Below are positions 29,273 to 37,582 of a DNA stretch of 64,000 bases, one piece after another. The stretch comes from Loktanella sp. DSM 29012 (GTDB lineage Bacteria; Pseudomonadota; Alphaproteobacteria; Rhodobacterales; Rhodobacteraceae). A program made the position numbers and the translations under genes. The notes beneath the pieces are model-generated. The model was not told where the DNA came from, ran no database searches, and saw only the letters and a program-made list of their open reading frames with translations. Where the stretch lies: positions 62,001 through 126,000 of the forward strand of contig NZ_FOEJ01000006.1 in NCBI RefSeq assembly GCF_900110705.1, read 5' to 3'. Within the stretch, counting starts at the first letter, position 1. Each line of letters opens with the position of its first letter.

Positions 29273-30775
29273 TCAGTCCATCGGTTTGAAGTTGAATTCA
29301 CCACCCTGCTTGATGCCCGACGGCCAGCGCGCGGTCACGGTTTTGGTCCGGGTGTAGAATTTGAACGCATCGGGGCCGTGCTGGTTCAGGTCGCCAAAGA
29401 CGGATTTTTTCCAGCCGCCAAAGGTGTGATAGGCCAGCGGTACCGGGATCGGGACGTTGACGCCGATCATGCCAACGTTGACACGGTTGGCAAAGTCTCG
29501 TGCAGCATCGCCGTCACGGGTAAAGATCGCGGTGCCATTGCCCATCTCGTGGTCCATGGCGAGGCCAAGAGCCTCTTCGTAGTCGTTCGCACGCACGACC
29601 GACAGCACGGGGCCAAAGATTTCGTGCTTGTAGATGTCCATATCCTTGGTCACGCGGTCAAACAGGTGCGGCCCTACGAAAAAGCCGTCTTCGTAGCCTT
29701 GCAGGCTGAAATCGCGACCGTCGACGACCAGTTTGGCACCCTGTTCCACACCGGTTTCGACCAGCCGCAGGATGTTCGCCTTGGCGGCAGCGGTGACAAC
29801 GGGGCCGTAGTCCACGTCCTTGCCACCCGTGTAGGGGCCAACCTTGAGCGCGTCGATGCGCGGGATCAGCTTTTCGATCAGCGCATCGGCGGTTTTTTCC
29901 CCGACGGGAACCGCGACGGAAATTGCCATGCAGCGTTCGCCGGCAGCGCCATAGCCTGCGCCGATCAGCGCGTCAGCGGCCTGATCCATGTCGGCGTCGG
30001 GCATGATGATCATGTGGTTTTTCGCGCCGCCAAAGCACTGGACGCGCTTGCCGTTGGAACAGCCGCGACCATAGATGTATTCCGCAATCGGGGTCGATCC
30101 GACGAAACCGACGGACTGGATCACGTCGTGATCGAGAATGGCATCCACCGCTTCCTTGTCGCCGTTGACCACCTGCAGGATGCCCTTGGGTAGGCCCGCT
30201 TCCTCGATCAGTTCGGCCAGCATCAGAGGGACGGATGGATCACGTTCCGATGGCTTGAGGATGAATGCGTTGCCGCAGACGATGGCAGGGGCGAACATCC
30301 ACATCGGGATCATGGCGGGAAAGTTGAACGGCGTGATACCTGCGGACACACCCAGCGGCTGGCGCATGGAATACATGTCGATGCCCGGGCCTGCACCATC
30401 GGTGAATTCACCTTTCAGCAGTTGCGGTGCGCCGATGCAGTATTCGACCACCTCGAGCCCGCGCTGCACGTCGCCTGCGGCGTCGGGCAGCGTCTTGCCG
30501 TGTTCACGGCTCAGCGCTTCGGCCAGTTTGTCCATGTCGCGGTGCAGCAGATCGACGAATTTCATCATCACGCGCGCGCGGCGCTGTGGGTTGGTCGCGG
30601 CCCATGCGGGCTGTGCCTTGAGCGCGATCTGGACGGCGCGGTCCATTTCTTCGGCATTCGCCAGCGGCACCTTGGCCTGCACCTCGCCCGTGGCAGGATT
30701 GAAAACGTCCGCGAAACGGCCGGACGTGCCTTTGACATGTGCGCCGTCGATGTAATGGGTCAGTTCTTGCATCAT
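29273..30775 (-). CDS. mmsA: CoA-acylating methylmalonate-semialdehyde dehydrogenase
   Basis: About 500 residues of the aldehyde dehydrogenase superfamily. It converts methylmalonate or malonate semialdehyde to propionyl- or acetyl-CoA in valine and inositol breakdown. The nucleophile is Cys282 in AAGERCMAIS, and NHMIIMPDAD precedes it, both typical of the MMSDH group. Two adjacent ATG codons occur; the second (30772) has better spacing from GAGGAGG. It is divergent from a LysR gene, the probable regulator. The rest of the mms operon is not in this window. Confidence 0.93.
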   Translation of the reverse strand: MMQELTHYIDGAHVKGTSGRFADVFNPATGEVQAKVPLANAEEMDRAVQIALKAQPAWAATNPQRRARVMMKFVDLLHRDMDKLAEALSREHGKTLPDAAGDVQRGLEVVEYCIGAPQLLKGEFTDGAGPGIDMYSMRQPLGVSAGITPFNFPAMIPMWMFAPAIVCGNAFILKPSERDPSVPLMLAELIEEAGLPKGILQVVNGDKEAVDAILDHDVIQSVGFVGSTPIAEYIYGRGCSNGKRVQCFGGAKNHMIIMPDADMDQAADALIGAGYGAAGERCMAISVAVPVGEKTADALIEKLIPRIDALKVGPYTGGKDVDYGPVVTAAAKANILRLVETGVEQGAKLVVDGRDFSLQGYEDGFFVGPHLFDRVTKDMDIYKHEIFGPVLSVVRANDYEEALGLAMDHEMGNGTAIFTRDGDAARDFANRVNVGMIGVNVPIPVPLAYHTFGGWKKSVFGDLNQHGPDAFKFYTRTKTVTARWPSGIKQGGEFNFKPMD

Positions 30776-30830
30776 CGCCTCCTCTAGTTAGGCAGGACCT
30801 TAGTCTTGCGTTTTTGGGTGCGAAAGCGTC

Positions 30831-30856
30831 AATTTGACAAATCGGTTTTGCAAATT
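30831..30856. promoter_or_regulatory. Nested inverted repeat between mmsA and a LysR gene
   Basis: AATTTG and CAAATT (30831-30836 and 30851-30856) flank an inner CAAA/TTTG pair in the 93-bp divergent intergenic region. AT-rich symmetrical sequence here is where a LysR regulator would bind; the assignment is inferred from position. Confidence 0.4.
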
Positions 30857-30868
30857 TGCGGGTATGCG

Positions 30869-31762
30869 ATGAATTGGGATGATATGCGCGTGTTCCTTGC
30901 GGTTGCCCGCGCCGAGAGGTTGTCTGCGGCAGCACCGGGCTTGCGGATGGACCCTGCCACGCTGGGGCGACGGATCAACCGGCTGGAACAGGCCATGGGT
31001 GCTGCGCTGTTCGTGAAATCACCCCAGGGCTATGCCGTCACGGATCTGGGTGCGCGGATGCAAGAGGCCGCCGAGCAGGCGGAGGTCGCGCTGAGCCGGG
31101 CCTGGGATATCGGCCAGACGCCCAGCGCGGGGTTGTCGGGGCAGATCCGCATCGGCGCACCGGACGGCTGTGCAAATTACCTGCTGCCGCAGGTCTGTGC
31201 CGCGATACAGGCCGACAATCCAGAGCTTGAGGTCCAGATCCTGTCGCTGCCGCGTGTGGTGAACCTGTCGCGGCGCGAGGCGGATATGGCGATCACCGTC
31301 AGTCCGCCGCAGGCCGGGCGGCTGACCGTGCAGAAAATCACCGATTACCGTCTGCATCTGGCGCAGAACCGCAGGCTGGCGGTGCCGCAAACGCTGGAGG
31401 CGCTACAGGGCAGGGCGCTGGTGGGGTATATCCCCGACATGATCTTTGACGCGGCGTTGGATTATCTGGGTCCGCTTGCGCGTGCCGGGGTGCAGCTGGC
31501 CAGCAATTCCGTGTCCGTGCAGTTGCAGATGCTGCGCGCGGGTGCGGGCATCGGCATCGTGCATGATTTCGCGCTGCCGTCGGCACCTGACCTGCACCGG
31601 GTTCTGATGGATCAGGTGTCATTGACGCGGTCGTTCTATCTGGTGCGCCACGACGCGGACCGCAGGTCAGAACGTCTGACCCGGTTTGCGGATCTGTTGC
31701 TGGCCGGGATCAAGACCGAGGTCGCGCGACTGGAGGCTATTCCGGATCGTCCATCATGCTGA
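30869..31762 (+). CDS. LysR-family regulator divergent from mmsA
   Basis: 297 residues from ATG 30869, where family similarity begins (MNWDDMRVFLAVARAERLS). The winged HTH covers about 1-60 and includes MDPATLGRRINRLE; the effector domain covers about 90-290. Because it is divergent from mmsA with 93 bp between, it is likely to control mmsA or its own gene. The effector is unknown. Its 3' end overlaps the converging small membrane gene by 26 bp. Confidence 0.87.
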   Translation: MNWDDMRVFLAVARAERLSAAAPGLRMDPATLGRRINRLEQAMGAALFVKSPQGYAVTDLGARMQEAAEQAEVALSRAWDIGQTPSAGLSGQIRIGAPDGCANYLLPQVCAAIQADNPELEVQILSLPRVVNLSRREADMAITVSPPQAGRLTVQKITDYRLHLAQNRRLAVPQTLEALQGRALVGYIPDMIFDAALDYLGPLARAGVQLASNSVSVQLQMLRAGAGIGIVHDFALPSAPDLHRVLMDQVSLTRSFYLVRHDADRRSERLTRFADLLLAGIKTEVARLEAIPDRPSC

Positions 31763-32042
31763 TGCCGTGGCGCCGCATGTAGAGTGTTGCAGGAATTATC
31801 TCGATCAGCGCCATCGTCACGAGGGAAAAGAACAACCAGTTCGTGTCAAACAGGATCATCGAAAATCGGATCCCTGATCCGTAGTACAGCAATCCCGCCA
31901 GTATCAGCGCGGCACTGCCGATGATCAGGTCGAACAGCGCGAGCCTGTTCATCGTCCGCACCCGCAGCATGGGGTAGGCGAACCCGTAGGCAAACCCCAC
32001 AAAGACCGCGTTGATAACTAAAATCGTCAGTTCCGGTGACAT
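31737..32042 (-). CDS. Small predicted membrane protein
   Basis: 101 residues with three hydrophobic segments (about 5-25, 38-55 and 66-87) and a charged C-terminus ending in MMDDPE. No named family is recognised. The 26-bp overlap with the LysR gene is convergent. The hydrophobic pattern and normal codon use favour a real gene. Confidence 0.6.
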   Translation of the reverse strand: MSPELTILVINAVFVGFAYGFAYPMLRVRTMNRLALFDLIIGSAALILAGLLYYGSGIRFSMILFDTNWLFFSLVTMALIEIIPATLYMRRHGISMMDDPE

Positions 32043-32159
32043 CGGACCCCCCTGTGATTCCCGACGGAAAATTTAGGTTGCGGCCTTCGGGACGGCAATG
32101 ATCCTTGACCTGTGGCAGCGTGTCTGGAACCTTTGGTTCAGGCAGACGGGAGGGTCATC

Positions 32160-32594
32160 ATGCTTGTGCAACAAATACTTGGGTCGAAAACCTCGCAAGA
32201 GATGTTCTGGGTCAAACCCAGCAGCAGCGTCGCTGACGCAGCCAAAGTGATGTCTGACAACCGGATCGGTACGGTGGTGGTGTCCAGCGATGGTGCGGCA
32301 CTGACGGGCATCCTGTCCGAACGCGATATCGTCCGTGAAATCGGCAAGCGCGGCCCGGAGTGTCTATCCGATACCGTCGAGACGATGATGACATCGAAAA
32401 TCACTACCTGCACCACCCGCGACAATGCTGACAGCGTGCTGTCGATGATGACCGAAGGACGGTTCCGCCACCTGCCGGTCATGGACGGTGACGCGATGAT
32501 CGGGTTGATTTCCATCGGTGACGTTGTCAAAGCTCGGCTGTCAGAGCTGTCGATGGAAAAAGACGCGCTCGAAGGCATGATCAAGGGCTACTGA
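32160..32594 (+). CDS. CBS-domain pair protein
   Basis: 144 residues made of two CBS domains (about 12-65 and 78-132), with repeated motifs such as VVVSSDGAALTGILSERDIV and LPVMDGDAMIGLISIGDVV. CBS pairs bind adenosine nucleotides or SAM and act as sensors. No catalytic domain is attached. GGAGG lies 7 bp before the ATG. It is 26 bp upstream of coaD and probably co-transcribed; the functional link is not known. Confidence 0.88.
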   Translation: MLVQQILGSKTSQEMFWVKPSSSVADAAKVMSDNRIGTVVVSSDGAALTGILSERDIVREIGKRGPECLSDTVETMMTSKITTCTTRDNADSVLSMMTEGRFRHLPVMDGDAMIGLISIGDVVKARLSELSMEKDALEGMIKGY

Positions 32595-32620
32595 TCGCCC
32601 GACCGAATTGCGAGGTGCCG

Positions 32621-33121
32621 ATGCGCACAGGATTATACCCCGGCACCTTTGATCCGGTGACCCATGGTCATATTGATATCGTGCGCCGTGCCTGTTCGCT
32701 GGTGGACAGGCTTGTGATCGGTGTCGCCATCAACCGGGACAAGGGGCCGCTTTTCGATTTGCACGAGCGGGTCGAGATGATCCGGTCAGAGGTCGTGCCA
32801 CTGGGCAAACCGCTGGGCACCGAAATTGTGGTGCATCCGTTTGAAAATCTGCTGATCCACTGCGCCCGCGACGTAGGTGCCGGGGTCATCATCCGCGGTC
32901 TGCGCGCCGTCGCTGATTTCGAATATGAATTTCAGATGGTTGGCATGAACCGCAGTCTGGATAACAGCATCGAAACCGTGTTCCTGATGGCGGATGCGAA
33001 AAATCAGGCGATCGCCAGCAAGCTGGTCAAGGAAATCGCCCGTCTGGATGGCGATGTGTCAAAGTTCGTGACCCCGGCTGTGGTGGACGCCCTGCATGAC
33101 AAGCTGAAGCCAGGCCGCTGA
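32621..33121 (+). CDS. coaD: Phosphopantetheine adenylyltransferase
   Basis: 166 residues. CoaD makes dephospho-CoA from ATP and 4'-phosphopantetheine, the rate-controlling step of CoA synthesis. The nucleotidyltransferase motif is GTFDPVTHGHIDI, with His15 and His17 as the HxGH pair. IIRGLRAVADFEYEFQM and NRSLDNSIETVFLM are further family signatures. The start at ATG 32621 is preferred over a GTG two codons upstream. A strong hairpin follows. Confidence 0.95.
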   Translation: MRTGLYPGTFDPVTHGHIDIVRRACSLVDRLVIGVAINRDKGPLFDLHERVEMIRSEVVPLGKPLGTEIVVHPFENLLIHCARDVGAGVIIRGLRAVADFEYEFQMVGMNRSLDNSIETVFLMADAKNQAIASKLVKEIARLDGDVSKFVTPAVVDALHDKLKPGR

Positions 33122-33125
33122 AACG

Positions 33126-33162
33126 AAAAGGCGGCCACCCGGGTCATCCCGGGGGCCGCCTT
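33126..33162 (-). terminator. Terminator shared by coaD and the DUF1127 gene
   Basis: An interrupted stem (33128-33136 with 33154-33162, plus inner CCCGGG/CCCGGG) around a TCAT loop. The T-tract (TTTT) is on the minus strand, so it best serves the DUF1127 gene, but the hairpin is also just 3' of coaD. Confidence 0.75.
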
Positions 33163-33181
33163 GGGTCACGATGTGCCGCAT

Positions 33182-33340
33182 TCAGCGATAGACGGCGTTG
33201 TATGCGATCTTGTCCGCATCGGCGCGATCGATATCCAGATCAAGCGCCACATCCAGCGGCAGACGACGCAATTCCTTGCGGGTTTTCTCATAGACAGCGC
33301 GCTTTTGGAGCGTGGTCCGGATGGTCTCGACAAGGGTCAT
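33182..33340 (-). CDS. DUF1127 small protein
   Basis: 52 residues, the usual size of DUF1127 (YjiS-like) peptides. The diagnostic core KELRRLPLDVALDLDIDR is present, followed by AYNAVYR. Some alphaproteobacterial DUF1127 peptides affect RNA turnover and phosphate or carbon metabolism; no specific role can be assigned here. The start at 33340 follows AAAGGAG. It is monocistronic, with a terminator 20 bp downstream and a long palindrome-rich leader region upstream. Confidence 0.85.
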   Translation of the reverse strand: MTLVETIRTTLQKRAVYEKTRKELRRLPLDVALDLDIDRADADKIAYNAVYR

Positions 33341-33698
33341 GGTAGGCTCCTTTCGGGCTAATTTGTTTCGATGATCCAAAGATAGGGATGCTGCGCTGCA
33401 GCGCAACTGCCATAGCGTGATAACCGCCTTGCATAAAATGCAGGGCTGCATGGTGCGTTTCGCTGATTTTGGGGGCGTTATGATCGGTTTTCGGGCGACC
33501 TGTCCGCGGTGCAGATGACGGTCAAAAGCGCTGTCAGATGAGGCCTGTAAGCCCACAAAACACAAGAAGTCCTGCGTGAAACGGCTGTATATCTACCTGA
33601 ATGTTCGAAGCTGCGGCAGGGCCAATCAAAACATTCACCTGTGCCCTCATTTGCGGGGTGTTGTCATAACGCAGGTGCAGCAATTTTGGTTCCGCCAT
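33341..33698. other. Upstream region of the DUF1127 gene with palindromes
   Basis: About 360 bp without a convincing gene. It contains a perfect 14-bp palindrome TGCGCTGCAGCGCA (33392-33405) and a second inverted repeat ATGCAG/CTGCAT (33438-33451). On the minus strand TTGCGC-N16-TATCTT could be a promoter overlapping the first palindrome. A 54-codon frame at 33534-33698 starts directly at a terminator T-tract and is not credited. Confidence 0.45.
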
Positions 33699-33729
33699 AA
33701 AAAAGGCCGCCCCGGTGTAGGGGCGGCCT
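33699..33729 (-). terminator. Intrinsic terminator of gap
   Basis: A perfect 10-bp stem (33704-33713 with 33720-33729) with a six-base loop, followed on the minus strand by six T. It is 22 bp after the gap stop. Confidence 0.9.
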
Positions 33730-33751
33730 GATGTGCGTGGTCGTGTTGGTG

Positions 33752-34753
33752 TTACAGGAACTTGCCCATGGCGACGGCGGTATCGCTCATCCGGTTGGAA
33801 AAGCCCCATTCGTTGTCGTACCAGGTCAGAATGCGCACCATGTTGCCGTCCAGAACCTTGGTCTGGTCCATGTGGAACGTGCTGGATGCCGGGTCATGGT
33901 TGAAATCGATGCTGACCATCGGCAGGTCGGTATAGGCCAGAATACCCTTCATCGGGCCGTCTGCTGCAGCGCGGATCGCGTCATTGATTTCCTGCACGGT
34001 GGTGTCGCGGCTGGCCTCGAACGTCAGGTCGACGACCGACACGTTGGGGGTAGGGACGCGGATCGCGACACCGTCCAGTTTGCCGTTCAGTTCGGGCAAA
34101 ACCAGACCCACGGCCTTGGCCGCACCGGTGGACGTCGGGATCATGGACAGGGCCGCCGCGCGGGCGCGGTACAGGTCCTTGTGCATGGTATCCAGCGTCG
34201 GCTGGTCGCCGGTGTAGCTGTGGATCGTCGTCATGAAACCCTTGGTGATGCCGACAGCGTCGTTCAGCACCTTGGCCACCGGTGACAGGCAGTTGGTGGT
34301 GCAGGACGCGTTGCTGACGATGATGTCGTCGGCGGTCAGCGTGTCGTGGTTGACACCGTAGACGATGGTTTTGTCAGCGTCCGAACCGGGGGCGGAAATC
34401 AGCACGCGCTTGGACCCGTTGTCCAGATGCGCCTGGCATTTTTCCTTGGAGGTGAAGATACCGGTGCATTCCATGACGATATCCACGTCGGACCAGGGCA
34501 GGTCGGCAGGATTGCGGATCGCGGTGACGCGGATCGGGCCACGGCCCACGTCGATCGAATCCTCGGTCGTCGTCACGGTTGCGGGGAATTTGCCGTGCAC
34601 GCTGTCAAAGCGCAGCAGATGCGCGTTTGTTTCCACCGGGCCCAGATCGTTGATCGCGATGACCTCGATATCCGTGCGACCGGATTCGACGATGGCGCGC
34701 AGCACGTTGCGCCCGATACGTCCGAACCCGTTGATTGCGACTTTGACGGCCAT
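33752..34753 (-). CDS. gap: Glyceraldehyde-3-phosphate dehydrogenase, NAD type
   Basis: 333 residues, type I GAPDH, which oxidises glyceraldehyde 3-phosphate to 1,3-bisphosphoglycerate in glycolysis. The Rossmann motif is NGFGRIGR (8-15), and Asp36 in AINDLG is the usual NAD-selecting acidic residue. The catalytic Cys151 is in SNASCTTNC, with the His in [10 protein letters not shown]. The start at 34753 has GGAG 6 bp upstream. It lies 105 bp downstream of the 47-residue gene and the second gap copy, all on one strand. Confidence 0.95.
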   Translation of the reverse strand: MAVKVAINGFGRIGRNVLRAIVESGRTDIEVIAINDLGPVETNAHLLRFDSVHGKFPATVTTTEDSIDVGRGPIRVTAIRNPADLPWSDVDIVMECTGIFTSKEKCQAHLDNGSKRVLISAPGSDADKTIVYGVNHDTLTADDIIVSNASCTTNCLSPVAKVLNDAVGITKGFMTTIHSYTGDQPTLDTMHKDLYRARAAALSMIPTSTGAAKAVGLVLPELNGKLDGVAIRVPTPNVSVVDLTFEASRDTTVQEINDAIRAAADGPMKGILAYTDLPMVSIDFNHDPASSTFHMDQTKVLDGNMVRILTWYDNEWGFSNRMSDTAVAMGKFL

Positions 34754-34858
34754 GAGAGACTCCATTTGCGTAAGAGCGCACCAGGGGGTGCGCAGTTAGC
34801 GCAAACATTGTCTTTTTCGCCGAAAGGTCAAGCGCAAGTGGGCAGAATCAGGCGGTAA

Positions 34859-35002
34859 TCAGCGCCAGAATGCCAGCCATTGCAGCAATTCCACGAACTT
34901 GCGTGCCAGAAACAGCGGGGCTTCCCAATGCAGGACATAGTGGTCCAACGCAAAGAATGCGGCGATGGCAATCAGGATTCCGATGGCGACGGCATTGGTC
35001 AT
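34859..35002 (-). CDS. Conserved small membrane peptide between two gap genes
   Basis: 47 residues from ATG 35002. One hydrophobic helix (about 3-20) is followed by an amphipathic segment DHYVLHWEAPLFLARKF and a Trp-rich end. I recall similar short peptides near gap in other Rhodobacterales but cannot verify it here. It starts 41 bp after the gap2 stop and is probably in the same operon. No function is known. Confidence 0.6.
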   Translation of the reverse strand: MTNAVAIGILIAIAAFFALDHYVLHWEAPLFLARKFVELLQWLAFWR

Positions 35003-35043
35003 GCGGATGTCGTAGCGTCCGACGGGATGCAGGTAAAGCGCGC

Positions 35044-36045
35044 TTAGTTCAGGCGACCCATGGTTGCGGCCACGTCTGCCATACGTGCGGAAAATCCCCA
35101 TTCGTTGTCATACCACGCCAACACGCGGACGGTGCGGCCGCCGATGACCTTGGTCTGGTCGGGGGCTACGGTGCAGCTTTCGGTGGTATGGTTGAAATCG
35201 ATGCTGACCTTGGCCTCGGCGTCATAGGCCATGACGCCCAGCAGCGCGCCCTGTGCGGCCTCGGCCAGGATCATGTTGACCTCGGCCACCGATGTGGACC
35301 GGCCTGCCTCGAATGTCAGGTCAACGGCGGACACATTGGGTGTGGGCACGCGGATCGCTGTGCCGTCCAGTTTGCCGGCCATTTCCGGCAGCACCTCGCC
35401 CAGCGCCTTGGCCGCACCGGTCGAGGTCGGGATCATCGCAAGGGCTGCCGCGCGCGCGCGGTACAGGTCGTCGTGGCGGCGGTCCAGCGTGGGCTGGTCA
35501 CCGGTGTAGCTGTGGATCGTCGTCATGATGCCACGGTCGATCCCGATGGTGTCGTTCAGCGTCTTGACCAGCGGGGCCAGGCAATTTGTCGTGCAGGACC
35601 CGTTGGAAATCATCCGTTCCCCACCTGACAGGTCACGGTGGTTCACGCCGTAAACCACCGTACGGTCGACGTTTTTCGCAGGTGCGGAAATCAAAACCTT
35701 TTTCGCGCCTTGGGTCAGGTGCACCGACGCCTTGTGGCCATCGTTGAATTTTCCGGTGCATTCCAGAACGACGTCCACGCCTGACCAGTCCAGTGCGGCG
35801 GGATCATAGGTGGACATGATCTGGATCGGGCCCGTGCCCACGTCCAGCGTTTGCCCATCAACGGTCACGGGGCGGGCAAACCGTCCATGAACACTGTCGT
35901 ATTTCATCAGGTGGGCTGTTGTTTCAATCGGGCCCGTTGCATTGATCCGCGTCACGCGGACATCGTCGCGCAGGCTCTCTGCGATATGGCCCAGCGTGCA
36001 GCGCCCGATGCGGCCAAAGCCATTGATCCCCAGCGTGATGGTCAT
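35044..36045 (-). CDS. Glyceraldehyde-3-phosphate dehydrogenase paralogue, probably NADP-type
   Basis: 333 residues, closely related to the neighbouring gap. The catalytic Cys151 is kept, but the motif reads SNGSCTTNC instead of SNASCTTNC. The NAD-selecting Asp is replaced by Ala36 in RINATG; this change is known from Bacillus GapB, which prefers NADP and works in gluconeogenesis. A NADP-linked, gluconeogenic role is therefore inferred. Two LacI-like operators lie 85-118 bp upstream of its ATG, fitting control by a central-carbon regulator. It is the first gene of a likely operon with the 47-residue gene and gap. Confidence 0.9.
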   Translation of the reverse strand: MTITLGINGFGRIGRCTLGHIAESLRDDVRVTRINATGPIETTAHLMKYDSVHGRFARPVTVDGQTLDVGTGPIQIMSTYDPAALDWSGVDVVLECTGKFNDGHKASVHLTQGAKKVLISAPAKNVDRTVVYGVNHRDLSGGERMISNGSCTTNCLAPLVKTLNDTIGIDRGIMTTIHSYTGDQPTLDRRHDDLYRARAAALAMIPTSTGAAKALGEVLPEMAGKLDGTAIRVPTPNVSAVDLTFEAGRSTSVAEVNMILAEAAQGALLGVMAYDAEAKVSIDFNHTTESCTVAPDQTKVIGGRTVRVLAWYDNEWGFSARMADVAATMGRLN

Positions 36046-36129
36046 GACGGTATCCTATGGTATTCCCAATTGCGCCAGCCTTAGGGGAAGCTAGGTCAAC
36101 GAAAAAGGGAAAATCCATCAAAAACAAAA

Positions 36130-36143
36130 TGATAACGATAACA
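36130..36143. promoter_or_regulatory. LacI-type operator 1 upstream of gap2
   Basis: TGATAACGATAACA matches 13 of 14 positions, counting its two free positions, of the TGTTAnCGnTAACA pattern that I recall for LacI-family central-carbon regulators such as CceR of Rhodobacter sphaeroides. It lies in the region between divergent gap2 and the DUF808 operon. Confidence 0.6.
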
Positions 36144-36149
36144 GGCAGG

Positions 36150-36163
36150 GGTTATCGCTAACC
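36150..36163. promoter_or_regulatory. LacI-type operator 2 upstream of gap2
   Basis: GGTTATCGCTAACC has the same core with its centre exactly 20 bp, about two helical turns, from the first site. Only the two end bases differ from the pattern. Confidence 0.6.
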
Positions 36164-36248
36164 GTTTGCGCCAACGGTCGGGGTTGCGATCACGCGCCGA
36201 CGCGCTAGGATTCGCAAAAGCGTGATTGGCGCGCAAAAAGGAGAGACC

Positions 36249-37196
36249 ATGAGCGGATTGTTGGCGTTGCTGGATGATGTCGCAGCCATCGCAAAGGTCG
36301 CGGCGGCAAGCGTGGACGACGTGATTGGTCAGGCGACCAAGGCGGGTGCCAAGGCCGCAGGGGCCGTGATCGACGACGCCGCTGTCAGTCCCAAATATGT
36401 TCAGGGCTTTGCGCCTGCACGTGAATTGCCGATCGTCGGCAAGATTGCCTGGGGATCCATCCGCAACAAGGTGCTGATTCTGCTTCCGGCCGCGATGTTG
36501 CTGTCGGTCTTTGCCCCTTGGCTGATCGCGCCACTGCTGATTCTGGGCGGCAGTTATCTGTGCTATGAAGGGGCGGAAAAGATCGTCCATGCCTTTGGCC
36601 ACAAGGACCCCCATTCCAAGGCGACAGGCGATCCGGCCCATCTCGAAGAGGAAAAGGTAAAGGGCGCGATCAAGACCGATTTCATCCTCTCGGCCGAGAT
36701 CATGACCATCGCGCTGGCCGCCATCGAGACGGACAACCTGTGGACCCGCGCGGCCGTGCTGTTCGTGGTTGCCATAGGGATCACCGCTGCCGTTTACGGT
36801 GCCGTTGCATTGATCGTAAAGGCCGACGACGTCGGCCTGTTGATGGCCAAGAAGGGCCGGTTGTCCATTACACGCCTGTTGGGGCGGGGGATCGTGGCAG
36901 GCATGCCGAAATTCCTGTTCGTGCTGACCTGGGTCGGCACGGCTGCGATGCTGTGGGTCGGTGGTCAGATCATCGTGCACAGTATCGGCCAGCTCGGCTG
37001 GCACGCACCCGAGGACCTGATCCACGGTTGGGCCGTGGCGGCCGCCAGCGGTGTGGGTGCGGCATGGCAGGGGATCGTTGAATGGGCCGTGACGGCAGGA
37101 TGCGACGGCGTGCTGGGGTTCATCTGGGGATTGATCCTGATACCGATCGTGGCATCCGTCATCAAACCGGCAATGGCTGCGGTCATGCCCAAATGA
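36249..37196 (+). CDS. DUF808 family membrane protein
   Basis: 315 residues. The N-terminus (SGLLALLDDVAAIAKVAAAS) is the hallmark of DUF808 (YedI). About five to six hydrophobic segments follow, with a conserved soluble stretch GAEKIVHAFGHKDPHS. Biochemical function is unknown. A strong AAAGGAGAG precedes the ATG. The stop overlaps the DoxX start by 4 bases (ATGA), and the next gene also overlaps, so three membrane-protein genes form one operon. Confidence 0.9.
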   Translation: MSGLLALLDDVAAIAKVAAASVDDVIGQATKAGAKAAGAVIDDAAVSPKYVQGFAPARELPIVGKIAWGSIRNKVLILLPAAMLLSVFAPWLIAPLLILGGSYLCYEGAEKIVHAFGHKDPHSKATGDPAHLEEEKVKGAIKTDFILSAEIMTIALAAIETDNLWTRAAVLFVVAIGITAAVYGAVALIVKADDVGLLMAKKGRLSITRLLGRGIVAGMPKFLFVLTWVGTAAMLWVGGQIIVHSIGQLGWHAPEDLIHGWAVAAASGVGAAWQGIVEWAVTAGCDGVLGFIWGLILIPIVASVIKPAMAAVMPK

Positions 37197-37582
37197 CAAA
37201 CGCTGCCCTGTTCATCGCCCGGTTCCTGATCGGGTTTCTGATGATCGGCGGGGCCGTGAACAAGGGGCTGGGACCCGATGGGGCAGGCGAACTGCTGGTC
37301 GCGGCGGGCCTGCCGTTCTGGCTGGTCTGGCCTGCGCTTGCCTATAATCTGCTGGCCGGCGGTGCCCTGTGGTTGGGCATCGCGGTGCGGCCGGTCGCCG
37401 TCACGGCCGCGATCTATTGCGCTGTGACCAGTTTTTTCCATCTTCAAGTTTTCATCGGGCAGGACGATCCCTGGCAGTTGACCATATTCGTCAAGAACTG
37501 GGCCATTGCGGGGGGCTGTCTCGCGCTTGCGGTGGCGGGGTCAGGCGCCTGGGCCTGGAAACCGGATCACCCGCATGCGTGA
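37193..37582 (+). CDS. DoxX-like integral membrane protein
   Basis: 129 residues, four hydrophobic helices, with the DoxX-family N-terminal pattern ARFLIGFLMIGGAVNKG and an internal VTSFFHLQVF segment. Family members are linked to quinone or redox stress in some bacteria, but no precise function is proven. The start overlaps the DUF808 stop, and its own stop overlaps the channel gene start by 8 bp, so translation is coupled throughout. Confidence 0.83.
   Translation: MTNAALFIARFLIGFLMIGGAVNKGLGPDGAGELLVAAGLPFWLVWPALAYNLLAGGALWLGIAVRPVAVTAAIYCAVTSFFHLQVFIGQDDPWQLTIFVKNWAIAGGCLALAVAGSGAWAWKPDHPHA

Noticed and set aside
33534-33698. 54-codon minus-strand frame
   Set aside because: Its ATG abuts the T-tract of the gap terminator, leaving no ribosome binding site, and no family is recognised.
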